Source: Triglochin maritima (lineage: Eukaryota > Streptophyta > Magnoliopsida > Alismatales > Juncaginaceae). From it: DNA of 64,000 bases. Below are positions 22,248 through 32,865 of the stretch, piece after piece. Each line of letters starts with the position of its first letter. Positions within the stretch are counted from its first letter, which is position 1. Made by a program: the position numbers and the translations under genes. Location of the stretch: the NCBI GenBank assembly GCA_963682175.1, contig OY821777.1, positions 14,838,001-14,902,000 of the forward strand, in the 5' to 3' direction. The notes under the pieces were generated by a model. That model had not been told where the DNA came from. It worked only from the letters and a program-made list of their open reading frames with translations, and searched no databases.

Positions 22248-23567
22248 CCTTTTGTGCATAAATTAAGTACGAGTACTCATTAAGTTTTATGTTATTTGAA
22301 AATGTAATATCCTATACATGTGTTGTAAAATGTTTAACCAGCAAATGACATTACGTTGAAGATTATCTTACTCGGATAAACTTCTTAATGACATAAGTTA
22401 TGAATAAATTATTCTTGCACAACAAATATATTAGACCTTCACGTTATCGGTTGTAGTCAACGGTCACCAACTAGGTAAGCTTACACGGTAGCGGGTGGCA
22501 TAAGTTATATTTGTCTTTTAACTTCTTCGTTTTTAACTCGGTGATTAATATAAGGGTTAATTACGGTTTGACCCCCTGAATTATGCTTTGGTATCACTTT
22601 GTCCCTTGAACTTTCAAAGTTAACAGTTACCTCCCATGAACTTTAATTTTGTAACACTTTGCCCCCCTGAACTTCAAAAACTCATTATTTAACACACATT
22701 CGACGTTTTTTTCCTAATTTTTTTGTTATATCCCTAATACACTCATAAACCTATATTTACGTGAAAGTTTGGATCGAAACGGATGTCGGATATGGTTGGA
22801 ATTTGGATCGAATTGAGTGTCAAACCGACCACAAATCTATTTTTATATCGGAACCAAAGAAATCAATGTCTAATCATCTAAAAATCAATATTTTTAAATT
22901 AAAACTCATGTACAATTTTTATGTAAAAAATGAATCGACAAACATAAATCGATGTTTAGTACGTGAAAATAGATGTGAAATTTAAAGTTTAAAAAAACCT
23001 TATATCATAAAAAATGTATAACGTCTTAGTTTTGGTGTGCTAGTGCTATCGAAGAATATCAATGTATTTGATGCACATAGGGTTGTACTTTAAATAATAG
23101 AAATGAATGTTTAAACATCTAAAATCAATGTTTTAAAATTGAAACCATCTTTTTTCACAATTTCTGAATACAAAAATGAATCAGCGCACATAAATCAATG
23201 TTTGATATGTGAAAAATACATGTGAATTTAAAGTTTAAAAGCATCGAATATGATTATTTTTTTAAATCATATGTTCTAAGTTATAATGTGGGGTTGTGGT
23301 CATACGAAGGCGGTGCACAAAATTAACTACAATCGAGAAATAACTTTTGATTGAAATAAACAAGAAGTTTAGGTGATGCGATATAATGTGTTCAAAACTA
23401 AAATTAATAAAGCAAAAACTTAAGACACTGACGTACAAAACATCCATTAACCAAGTTTACGTAAACATATGCTCCCAACTACTTGATTTTAAATCGAGTG
23501 ACAGGCCGACACGTGGCACGCATTTGAACGCGTATTCAGACGTGTGTATTAGTTGCACGTGCACTTA
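22248..23567. other. Intergenic sequence with a CCCCCTGAACTT-type repeat
   Basis: At 22551-22690 the motif CCCYYTGAAYTT recurs four times after AGGGTTAATTACGG. A related sequence lies at 52552-52690, which suggests a dispersed non-autonomous element of unknown class. The remainder is AT-rich and unassigned. Confidence 0.45.
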
Positions 23568-23570
23568 TTA

Positions 23571-23961
23571 GTCTTTAGTAGATTAACCGCCCGACACTTT
23601 TTTTTTGTTAATTTTTTTTCTAACCCTTCGCCTGGGCGGATGGGTTGGTTGGGTGGGGTCACGTGGCCCCCTATGGGTTACTTTTTTGTTTTTTTTGTTT
23701 TGAATTTTTGTGTTTAGAAAATATTTAAAAATTTATTTATATTTTTTTATGAAAATATGTTTTTATTTGTTTATATTTTTTAGATTTTTTGAATTTTTTT
23801 GTGTATTTTGTATAAAATTGATCCCGAAATAACGTGTATGACAAAAAATGCAAGACGCTTGAGTTGTTTCTAGGTGTGGTTAAGAAAGATTTAGGAGATT
23901 GGTTTGAGCTAAAGAAAAAATTTGACGTCCAAAAACTACCCAGACCCCATTAACGATGCTC
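23571..23961. mobile_element. Harbinger-type MITE
   Basis: TTA flanks both sides (23568-23570 and 23962-23964). The right end is CCATTAACGATGCTC. The reverse complement, GAGCATCGTTAATGG, is the family terminus. The left part has the decayed GC-rich region with TCACGTGGCCCC, matching the CACGTG palindrome of elements 1 and 2. It is non-coding. Confidence 0.62.
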
Positions 23962-23964
23962 TTA

Positions 23965-25359
23965 TGACTTTTGCACCTCAGCCTCCTTTTTCTCTATCTT
24001 TCCTTCTCGTGTCAAACTATATATCAACCAATGTACTAGCTCCTTGACAACTAATATTTGATAGTGATTACATTTAAATGAACCAACATTTTGGCATCAA
24101 ATGCCTTGGACGACAGATCCATAAAAATTTAAATAGTGATTCTTCCACTTGGTTGGAGCTTTAAGTGTATGTGGTGTTATATTAATTTATACTTTGTACA
24201 ATGTTCAAGTTCCAACCATTTATACCATACTGGGGTTTTCGGCACGTAGATCGCTCCTCGGGTGAGGTCGACTACGCCGAGAAGAGGCAAGCGTAGTGAG
24301 CATAAATAAGTAGGTATACACTCTCCAGTAGTATGTGCATTTGTGGTGAGAAGAAATTTTCTTCCTTAGTTTTTCTTTTAACCACCCATTTTACTATTAT
24401 TTGTGCAATAAACGAAAAGGAAAAAACTTTTCCCCCTTGTTTGCTAATAATGTACAAGGATTTTCACCACCTCTTTTCACACCACCTCCCTCAGAATTAA
24501 TTTGAAAGAAAATCTTAAATGCTACACATCCATCACATTTTTCCTTCATCATACCACTCTACCCCGCCCGATCGACCAACACCTCCAGCCAACCAACACA
24601 ACCCGCCAATCTCCATCGTCGGTCGACCAACCCCGTCAGCCAGTCCCCACGGTTAGTCGGCCAAGCCTAGCAGTCGCCCAATCCCGCCAGCCGACCACCA
24701 TACCTATCGGTATGGTGTGAGCAGGGTTTCATATTTGTTATTGTTGTTTTGATTTTGTTATTGTTGATTTGAATTTAAATCTATGTTATTATTAAGATTA
24801 ATATAGTACATTTTATATCATGATAAAAAGATCTACATGTTTGTTGGTGACTTGATGTTATCTTTTTTAAATTTGATATAACAAAAATATTTGTTTGCTC
24901 TTTACGTGTAAAAACATGAAAAACAACACATGTTGTATGTTTGGCTAAATAATAGTATCATTTTTATTCCTATAAAATTCCACAAGTGTGTACAACACAA
25001 CATAATTTGGACTTGCACAAACACCATGAATTTGGTCAAAGGTCAAATTTTGATTTCCTCTGGATTCTGGTTTTTCTTTGGTTTCCTTTTAATCACGGAA
25101 TTCATTTACTAACAATGTACCGTGTATAAAAAACCCATAAGTTACAAACATATTATTTTTCTCTAATTTTTTGAGCTTTGAATGACACAACAAGAAATAT
25201 GGAAAAAAAGCTACTATCGAACTTTGAATGCCAAACCTTCGTATGTGGTTGTTTTTTGGTGGTGTGTGACTTTTGCCTAACCTTATACACCAAAAGCTCA
25301 ATCAACTTTTGATCAAATTTATGTCTCAACAAACTGCTTTTTGAAGTTTTTCATTCTTA
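23965..25359. other. Intergenic sequence
   Basis: A C-rich stretch with short CCAACC/CGACCAAC repeats spans about 24550-24715 and includes one GGTCGACC. Otherwise I see nothing that supports a gene. Confidence 0.4.
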
Positions 25360-25368
25360 AAGATTTAC

Positions 25369-25431
25369 TGAACTGCTAAACATCGCCCTAAAATTACTTA
25401 AATCGCCCCTTGAAATTACCAAATTGCCCTT
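25369..25431 (+). repeat. Left terminal inverted repeat of MULE-C
   Basis: It begins TGAACTGCTAAACATCG, and similarity to the right end stops after AAATTGCCCTT. A TATATAT box for the PMD gene follows at 25447-25453. Confidence 0.88.
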
Positions 25432-25514
25432 CCTCCTATTTTTGCTTATATATCTCACAATTTCACTCTTTTTTCAAAACTTTCTCTTCCTATACCTACT
25501 ACACAAGATTACGA

Positions 25515-28209
25515 ATGTCTCGGAGGCCAGGGAAGCAGCCAGCAGTTCCCCCGGTGTACCCGTATGAGGTAACATTACGTTATTTATTTGTTTTTTTAAA
25601 AAAAAAAAAAAAAAAGTCGTCGGCGTCCGAGGGAGACGCCCCCCGCATGGGTCGGGCGTCCTCAGAAGCCGCTCCCCCCATAGGGGGAGCGGCTTCCTCG
25701 GACGCCCGCCCCATGCGGGGGGCGTCTCCCTCGGACGCCGACCCGAAGCGGGAGACGTCTGCGGAAGACGTCTCCCCGATGGGGGAGACGTCTTCCGAAG
25801 ACGTCTCCCCGAAGGAGGAGGCGTCTCCGACAGACGCCTCCACCTTGCGGGAGGCGTCTGTCGCAGACGCCTCCTCCTTTTTTGTTTTTTTAATTAATAA
25901 AAATCATAATTACTTTAATAAATAGTGATAAATCAAAAAAATTAATTTAACAAATTCTTATTAAGTTTAACATTTGTGATATTTAGTTTTAACAAATTTT
26001 GATTTAGTTTAACAATTGTTTTAATTTAGTTTAACAAATTTTGATTTAGTTTAACAATTTTGATAATTAAGTTTAACAAATTTTGATTTAGTTTAACAAT
26101 TTTGATAAATATGATAATTTAGTTTAACAAATTTAACAAATTTTTATTTAAAATTTCAATAAATAGTCATCGGGTCACAGTGGAGGGAGAGGCAAGTCGA
26201 TACCATTACACGCCTTCCGTTCTTTAGAGGATGATTCAGCACCGCGTCATCCACGTAGACGGGGGATATCTGCTTCGGTTAGGAGGGAGAGGGAGGCATT
26301 ACGTCGTCGTGAGGAGGAGGATGATTCCTTCGATGATGAGCATGTGGATAGTTTCGACGACGAGAGCGACGATGATGGCCCGTATGAGTTTGTGCGGCCG
26401 GAGGTGGAGAGGCAGGGGGATTATAGCGGAGGACGTGGTCGAGCGGGTACTTCTACTTCCGCCGGATGGATGGTGCGGAAGGGTAGGGGTGGGAGGTTTA
26501 CGACCGGGGATTCGAGCTCGTGCACTGTTGATCCCCGCGCTCAGAAGAAGAAGAGGGTCCAGGACGATTCTTGGATCGTGAGCAGTATGACGCCTGGTGG
26601 TCCTTTAGATGGGAGCGTCATTCCTAGTTTCTGGGGTCACATTGCTAGACGGATCTGGGACGGAGAGGATCGGAAGGTTCTGAAGTGCCATAATCGGCAC
26701 AGAGCCTGTACAGCACTACAGGGTTGGCGGTCTACACTGAGTGCTGATATCAGAGAGGAGATTAGTGCCACGCATTTGGGGCACTTACCGTACAACATGT
26801 TCCCTTATCTCGACATGCCTTTGATTTCGGCGTTTGTGGAGCGGTGGCAGCCTGACACCAACACTTTCCACATGCCTTTCGGAGAGATGACGATCATGCT
26901 TCACGATGTTTTCCAGATCCTGCGCATTCCTGTGGATGGCCGTCTGGTTAGTGCTCAGGGGTCGACGTCTGAGCTGAGGTGTTATGTGGCAGAGTTGCTT
27001 GGTGTCACACCTGATGGTCTGGCGAGAGATACAGCTTTATGGAGTGGTGGTGGTGTCGGCATCGACTCCCTTGAGGACCTATGCAGACGGGCACGACCTC
27101 CGCGGGCCGATGATACACAGTTGACGGCGTACCTATTCTTGATGCTCGGAGCCGTCTTGTTTGTCGACAAGAGTGGTTGTCGGATCAGACCACGCGATCT
27201 ACTGGAGGCTAGGGACCCGGAGACCGTTCGTGAGTACTCGTGGGGGTCAGCGACGTTGGCATACCTGTACCGGCAGCTTGGGATAGCTAGCCGTGCGGAT
27301 TGTTCTGGGATTGCAGGTTGTCTTACGCTGCTGCAGGCGTGGATATACGAGTACTTTCCTGCATTCCGCCCGCATCGTGAGCGGAAGATTATCGACGAGG
27401 GTCATCCACGTTCGGGTATGTGGGTTGTCCGGAGCGAGGACAAGAGCGATAGACGATTGCGTTCCATCCGCGCACGGCTAGATCAGATGACTGCATCAGA
27501 GGTATCAAACTTTACACCATTTATTTAATTTTAAGATGTATTATTATTAATGTGTTAAACTTTAGGTGGAGTGGTTACCCTATGGTCCTGACCCAGCAGC
27601 GGATGTCCCGAGGACTTTATTGATGGGTCTTATTCGTTATCGGGATATCATAGAGCCTTATATGCCCGATCGGGTCTTGCGTCAGTTAGGATATGTTCAG
27701 GTGATCCCGGTTGACATTCCGACACCAGAGCATGCGGTGCGGTCTGCGACAGCAGCGACGTACGACGTCAGGTTCCCTGCTTCTACAGCGGAATCGACTT
27801 GGCGGACATTTCCGAGATCATGCCGATTGTTCCTTGACGACTTCAGACGTAGTCGCGACCCCTCCGAGTGTGATGCACGTTATCTTGATTGGTTCGGTAG
27901 TTACTCACATCCTATCATCGTCCGTGGTGCCTCCCGGAGAGCAGATCGACCACCAGATAGGACGTGTGGCGATCTGGTAATTTTTTCATTTTATCTATAT
28001 TTATTTGTACCGTATAATTTGTTAATGTACGCTAATGTTAATGTTATGTGCAGTGGATGGGTAAGATGATACGGGCTGTAGACCCAATCTTGCAGATGAG
28101 GGATGAGCTGCCAGACGATGCCAGAGCTGCATGCGGAGATGTGGATCAGATCATACAGTCATGGCATACTCAGTTAGGCATCTCCGACCATGATTCGGAT
28201 GATGAGTAG
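25515..28209 (+). CDS. Transposon-encoded plant mobile domain (MAIN-like) protein
   Basis: Exons are 25515-25568, 26167-27501, 27566-27976 and 28054-28209, all GT-AG and phase 0, giving 651 aa with no interruption. The start is supported by MULE-A and MULE-B, which keep the same 18-codon exon 1 (MS-x-x-P-x-K). After an acidic/basic disordered region there is a probable NLS (RAQKKKRVQDD, about residue 145). The PMD core runs from about residue 153 to 560, with SWIV, IPSFWGHIARRIW, LISAFVERWQPDTNTFHMPFGEM and LLQAWIYEYFP. It resembles Arabidopsis MAIN/MAIL proteins and the many MAIN-LIKE 1-like annotations in plants. PMD proteins occur in transposons and as host factors that silence transposons; no biochemical activity is established. 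Here it is clearly element-borne. Confidence 0.88.
25619..25885. repeat. Eight-unit 33-bp palindromic array, MULE-C PMD intron 1
   Basis: Units start at 25622, 25655, 25688, 25721, 25754, 25787, 25820 and 25853, exactly 33 bp apart. Neighbouring units are inverted copies, so the array folds into three consecutive hairpins. 25619-25742 has 62-bp arms with five mismatches and no loop. 25750-25809 has 30-bp arms with two mismatches. 25814-25877 has 28-bp arms with one mismatch and an 8-nt loop. An A-run precedes the array. Confidence 0.92.
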
Positions 28210-28210
28210 G

Positions 28211-28537
28211 CTGCTCTGTTGTACCGTACTCTTAGTATTTGCATTTATATTTGTTTATCTGTTGTACGCTTAGTATTTGTGTTTGCTTATCTGTGGTACG
28301 CTTAGTATTTGCATTTATATTTGTTTATCTGTTGTACGCTTATTATTTGTATTTGTGTTTGTGTTTGCTAACATGTCGTACGCTTATTGTTTGTATTTGT
28401 GTTTTGCTTATCTGTTGTACGCTTATTATTTGTATTTGTGTTTGATAACCTGTCGTACTATTATATATAATGCAAATAAAGCAAACATATCAAAACATAT
28501 TACATAATAAAGCAACACTATATAATGTACAAACATA
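28211..28537. repeat. Tandem repeats between the convergent MULE-C genes
   Basis: From 28215 to 28460, TCTGTKGTACGCTTAKTATTTG recurs about six times at 30-50-bp spacing. At 28484-28556 an ACATATCAAAACATATTACATAAT segment is duplicated in direct orientation. The tract spans both 3' UTRs and probably holds the poly(A) signals of both genes. Confidence 0.65.
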
Positions 28538-31500
28538 TCAAAACATATTACATAATTGTTGCCAATATGCTATCCTATTTTGGTACTCCAGCTCCCATCC
28601 AATAACACTCTCATCTCGTATTTGATACCACAGAGTCGCTATAGGAGGTACGGGGAATCCCTCATTCAATTCCAAACGAATGTAATGAGCGTAACTCCCT
28701 AAATGAGCAATAATCAACTCTCTGCACGATCTCGTCACGGTAGGCGGACTCTCCCAAGGTAGAACTGTAAGACATGGGTACAACGAACCATCATTTCCGA
28801 GAGAGAAGAACATAACTGCACACTTGTAAAAATTTGCAATGGGAAACAAGTCCGTCCACGTCTCCATATAGTGATTCTCGCCACAAGGTCCCCCGCCCCA
28901 ATTAATCCGGTGACGAGCCTCCGCCACACCGTCGTAGTATACGTGCTCATAAAAAGATGGGTTCGCAGCTATCTCATTTGAAATCGAACGACGGGCGAGT
29001 TGCCAATTGTCTTCACCACCGTGGAAAACATCGGCGACACATCGAAATCCACAGTTTCCATCAGCACGTACATCATTCCACTGGTGTAGGAATGACATAA
29101 TGATTCCTGGAATTCTATCTCCATATGGGAAGTCGTCTACGTCAGCCCGCCCAGTCACTACAATATGAACAAAAATTACAGTTAGATATAATAACAAAAG
29201 ATACATATTTACTGAAATAAATAACAAAATTATAATAATAATAAATATAAGGATGGTATACCTGATCCTCCTCTCACAGACGAAGAACCAGAAGATCGAC
29301 CACGACCTTTGCTTCCACTACCGGAAGAACGACCACGACCTCTACTCCCACTACCTCGCTCTGCATACTCAAACGCACTAGGGTCCCGTCGTGTCGACTT
29401 TCCCCTTTGTCGACCTCGTAGCTTTGTTTTTACTGCAGGCTCTTTCAAATTCGAATGTTCGGGGTGTAGCTGCTCGAATAAAACCCGAGAGGCAGATCGA
29501 ATTACGGTAGGGTCACTTCCTGCAATCTCATCAACCAGACTGCGAAAATGTTCGGCGTCTTGAGCTGCCTGAGACACAAACTCTGCGTTCCCGGCTCCTT
29601 CCCCAATGACAAGTGTCCTCCAGAACGGATGAATCTGCTCTAAGTAAATTCCGTTTTCTGATTCAAGACATCCACGGATGGTACATGCGCAAGGTATCCC
29701 ATGAGAAGTCAGAAAAGCGCACTCGCAACGATATTCAACTTCATCATCTAACTGTTGCATTCTCTTCACCTCCTGACTCAGCAACTGCAAACAGTGATGT
29801 GAAACTCTACCATTTATGTGACGATATAGAGCATGTCCGAAATTAGTCAAATTTCGCCGTCTCGAGTCTTCAAGAAAGTTTCGAATATTTGTCAGCTGCA
29901 TTTCAGTAGCCGCGTTGACGCGCTCGAAAAGAGTGTCCAGAGCTGCAGTCGATGTAGAAATCCACTCTTTTAGAGCCGAATGAGCACTTTCGACCCTACA
30001 ATTCGTGGTGTTCCCAAAATGAAGGACTTTGTTCGTCCAATTCAGCACAAACTTTTCTTTATGCACCAACCACGTGGTGTCCAGATACTCCGTGATAGCC
30101 GGCCACGATCTATACAAATCTTTCAGAGCATACACAGCTCTATCATACTCGGCTTCTGAAGTAGAAAGCATGATCTTCCTCCATCTTCCACGCCTCAAAG
30201 TCTCTGCCATCTCCTTATTCTTGCCGAATACGTGGTATGCGTAATTCAATACGTCTTTGTTGATGTGCCATGTGCAGAGTAAATGAGCAGAGTCAGGAAA
30301 AACCTCTCTCACTGGTCGCATAAGGCCTAACTCCCGGTCTGTTATTATTGCAGTCGGGCTGACAGTCCCCAATAACAGATCTCTCAACTTCTCCATCACC
30401 CACAAATAACTGGAGTAAGATTCATCCATCAAAATCGCATATCCAATAAGGAAATTCATGTTTGCTGGTGTGACCCCAATCATTTCGAACAAAGGCATCT
30501 TATACTTGTTCGTCTTGTAAGTCGAATCCATGCAGATAACGAAAGGATATGTCCGCAACAACTGGACTGACGTCGGATGTGCCAAAAAAGCGTGAGTTAC
30601 GACATCAGTTTCTGGATCCGCCATAATCCAATGTAAGTACTCACAATGCACTGCTTGGTAGAGAAACTGCTGGACGGGATTCCGATCTTCAGATTTTGTC
30701 CTCCTCATGTAATCTCTGAAATTATAAATATGCCTTTGATTTGGATTGTCCTCCGGGAATTTTTCTTTTACTGCCTTCAAGATGTTCCGTGGTTTTGCTT
30801 GCGCCTCTGTCATATCACGAACAATCTTCTTCGCCCCAGAACTTAGACCACTAATTTGACGATGACCCTCTGGATAAACTGTCAGTCTGTGGTTGTGATG
30901 TCCGTGAGCACTATTATAAACCACAACTCATCCATCACGATCTCGTCGCTCCACCACTTTTATTAAGAAACGGCAACCACAACCCTTTCTTTTGGTGTTT
31001 CTTCGAAGTGCAGTATCCATATCCCGAGACTCCATTTGATTTCGCCGGTCGCATCTCAAATAACAATCCATCCGACTATCTGATCTTGTTTTGTACGACG
31101 ACACGACCAAAAAAAACCCAGCTCCGATAGCTACTTGTTTGGCCCATTTACATGCTTCATCGATTGTTTCAAAGATTTGTGTAGTTTGAAATAACTCACT
31201 GTAATCCACTCCATCACCACCGAAATCTGGAACCTACAAAAATAAAATCGAAATTAAAAAAATTAAAAAATAAAATTGAAATTAAAAAATTTAAAAAATA
31301 AAGTCGAAATTAAAAAAACAAAATCAAAAAAAAAAAAAAACAGGCGTCTGTATTAGACGCTGGCCCCATGGCTAGGGCGTCTGTGTTAAACGCCTTCCCC
31401 AACGGTAAGGCGTCTGCGTAGGACGTCTTGCCTTAGGGAAGGGCGTCTAATACAGACGCCTTACCCATGGGGAGGACGTCTACATAAGACGCCTCTCCCA

Positions 31501-31653
31501 TTGTGTAGGCGTCTGCGTTAGACGCCTCGGCCATGGGGAGGGCGTCCTACGCAGACGCCCTCACCATGGGGGAGGCGTCTAATGCAGACGCTCGGCCCAA
31601 AAATTTCCCCGCGCCAGGCTTACCTCACCCGATGCATCACCCTCGCCAGACAT
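28538..31653 (-). CDS. FAR1-like / MULE transposase / SWIM / OTU-protease fusion with one in-frame TGA
   Basis: Exon 1 is 31624-31653 (MSGEGDASGE), exon 2 29262-31233 and exon 3 28538-29157. GT-AG introns are 390 and 104 bp, giving 873 codons. Residues 11-111 hold a FAR1/WRKY-GCM1-type zinc-binding block (YLRCDRRNQ, GCGCRF). The codon at residue 112 (30928-30930) is TGA where the family normally has Trp before VV..HNH. The DDE catalytic residues are D246 (CMDSTYK), D309 (ITDRE) and E425 (CRVESAH). A SWIM-type CxC..CxC lies at 513-527, followed by an Arg/Gly/Ser-rich linker. Exon 3 continues in frame into an OTU cysteine-protease domain with DGNC (D700, C703) and a candidate His at 825. By family knowledge the MULE part cuts and joins element ends, and OTU domains remove ubiquitin. 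If TGA is not read through, only a 111-aa DNA-binding fragment is made from the normal start. Confidence 0.85.
31340..31606. repeat. Eight-unit 33-bp palindromic array, MULE-C transposase intron 1
   Basis: Units start at 31343, 31376, 31409, 31442, 31475, 31508, 31541 and 31574, exactly 33 bp apart. The consensus is GGCGTCTGCRTTAGACGCC, itself a palindrome, plus a CCCATGGGG-like palindromic spacer. Unit number and period match the PMD-side array, though the sequences differ. Confidence 0.92.
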
Positions 31654-31703
31654 TTTCGTGGTGTTTTTACTGATAAATTATGAATATACAAGACCATAGG
31701 CCT

Positions 31704-31711
31704 TATTTATA
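31704..31711 (-). promoter_or_regulatory. TATA box of the MULE-C transposase gene
   Basis: TATAAATA on the minus strand lies about 50 bp before the ATG at 31653 and about 100 bp inside the element end. Confidence 0.6.
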
Positions 31712-31745
31712 GACACGGGACGATTTGGGTATTAAATATATTGTT

Positions 31746-31809
31746 AAGGGCAATTTGGTAATTTCAAGAGGCGATTTAAGTAGTTTTGGGGCGACGTTTA
31801 GTAGTTCCC
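31746..31809 (-). repeat. Right terminal inverted repeat of MULE-C
   Basis: Read inward it begins GGGAACTACTAAACGTCG and matches the left end with about seven mismatches in 64 bp. Confidence 0.88.
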
Positions 31810-31818
31810 AAGATTTAC

Positions 31819-32169
31819 CCTTCAAATTATGTATTTTTCGATGACACAAGTCGTAATTTTAGTGTGGTTGCATTGTAATTCTTAAGAAAATTAAGGTGAT
31901 TGTAATAACGACTAAAAAAGGCAGCAAAATCACCACTTGGGTTGCTTTTTTCGTATGTTCATTACGAAATAAACCAAATGGAAAGGCATGTTTGGGTTTT
32001 TAAAAACTTATTTGTTAAATAAAATAATCATAAGTCACTAACAAAAGCTTTTACTGAACCTTGTCCTAGTGGAATTGTAATTCGACATTTCGCAATCTTC
32101 TTACCCTTTTTAGGAATATCTTGGTAAGGGCACCCGTTATGGGTCCCTTCCCCATGCGTGCAACTTCGA
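31819..32169. other. Intergenic sequence between MULE-C and a Copia fragment
   Basis: I see no supported feature. Confidence 0.4.
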
Positions 32170-32865
32170 TAGAAAGTCCACAACAGGGTTCTATACCTTT
32201 GTGAGTGGAAACATGGTCACATGGAGAAGTAAAAAAACAAAACGTTGTCGCAAGATCTAGTGCTGAAGCTGAATATCGAGCCATGACATGCACTACTAGT
32301 GAGCTAATTAATCTGGCTCAAACAACTTCTCGGCGAAATGAAAGTTCCTTACACATAGCCCATGCTAATGCACTGTGACAATTATGCTGCTCGACACATC
32401 GCCTCCAACCCGATCTTTCACGAACGGACCAAACATATAGAAGTAGACTGTCATTTCATTAGAGAAAAAATTCAAGCCAAAGAAATCGATGTTCCCTATG
32501 TCCAGAGCAAAAACCAACTCGCTGATATCTTCACCAAGTCACTCGACCAGAAACAGTTCCATAATATTCTTCATAAGTTGGGGTCCTTCAATCTCTTCCA
32601 AACTCAACTTGAGGGGGAGTGTTGAAATATATGGTAGCTCAGACACCAAACAGTCATCACAGCCTAAGGAAATCTTGCAACGGCTACATTCATCAAAAGG
32701 AAATTCAATCTAGATTGCATTCCTTCCATGCATATTATTGTAATAGGCAACTAATCAAATCTCTCCAACGTCTCTCTATAATCCTCATATATAATCATGC
32801 ATTTGTAACACAATTGATCAAGAGAAATAATACAAAAACATTACCAATTTCATCACCATTCAATA
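32170..32865 (+). mobile_element. Truncated Copia retrotransposon: RNase H end plus 3' LTR
   Basis: The region 32170-32625 matches the C-terminal Copia RNase H ([34 protein letters not shown], then [10 protein letters not shown]). It contains frameshifts near 32240 and a TAG near 32355. The polypurine tract GAGGGGGAG (32611-32619) is followed by the LTR start TGTTGAAATATATGG at 32620. The LTR probably ends near 32865 (CATTCAATA). Everything upstream of RNase H is missing. Confidence 0.8.

Larger units (their letters stand above)
25369..31809. mobile_element. MULE-C: near-complete Mutator-like element with PMD gene and transposase-OTU gene
   Basis: A perfect 9-bp target duplication AAGATTTAC lies at 25360-25368 and 31810-31818. 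Terminal inverted repeats of about 64 bp match at about 57 positions. The 6441-bp element holds two convergent genes, each driven from a TATA box within about 110 bp of an end: a four-exon plant mobile domain gene (plus) and a three-exon FAR1/MULE/SWIM/OTU fusion (minus). The perfect duplication and largely open genes indicate fairly recent insertion. Both genes have a very short first exon and an intron-1 array of 33-bp palindromic units. Confidence 0.92.

Noticed and set aside
25515..28209. Host MAIN/MAIL gene
   Set aside because: It is inside MULE-C, and its exon 1 recurs in MULE-A and MULE-B.
25619..31606. CRISPR-like array because of regular 33-bp units
   Set aside because: The units are contiguous palindromes with no unique spacers, and they lie in introns of a plant transposon.
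28538..31653. Host FAR1 gene and separate host OTU protease gene
   Set aside because: Both lie inside the inverted repeats and target duplications of MULE-C and join in frame by splicing.
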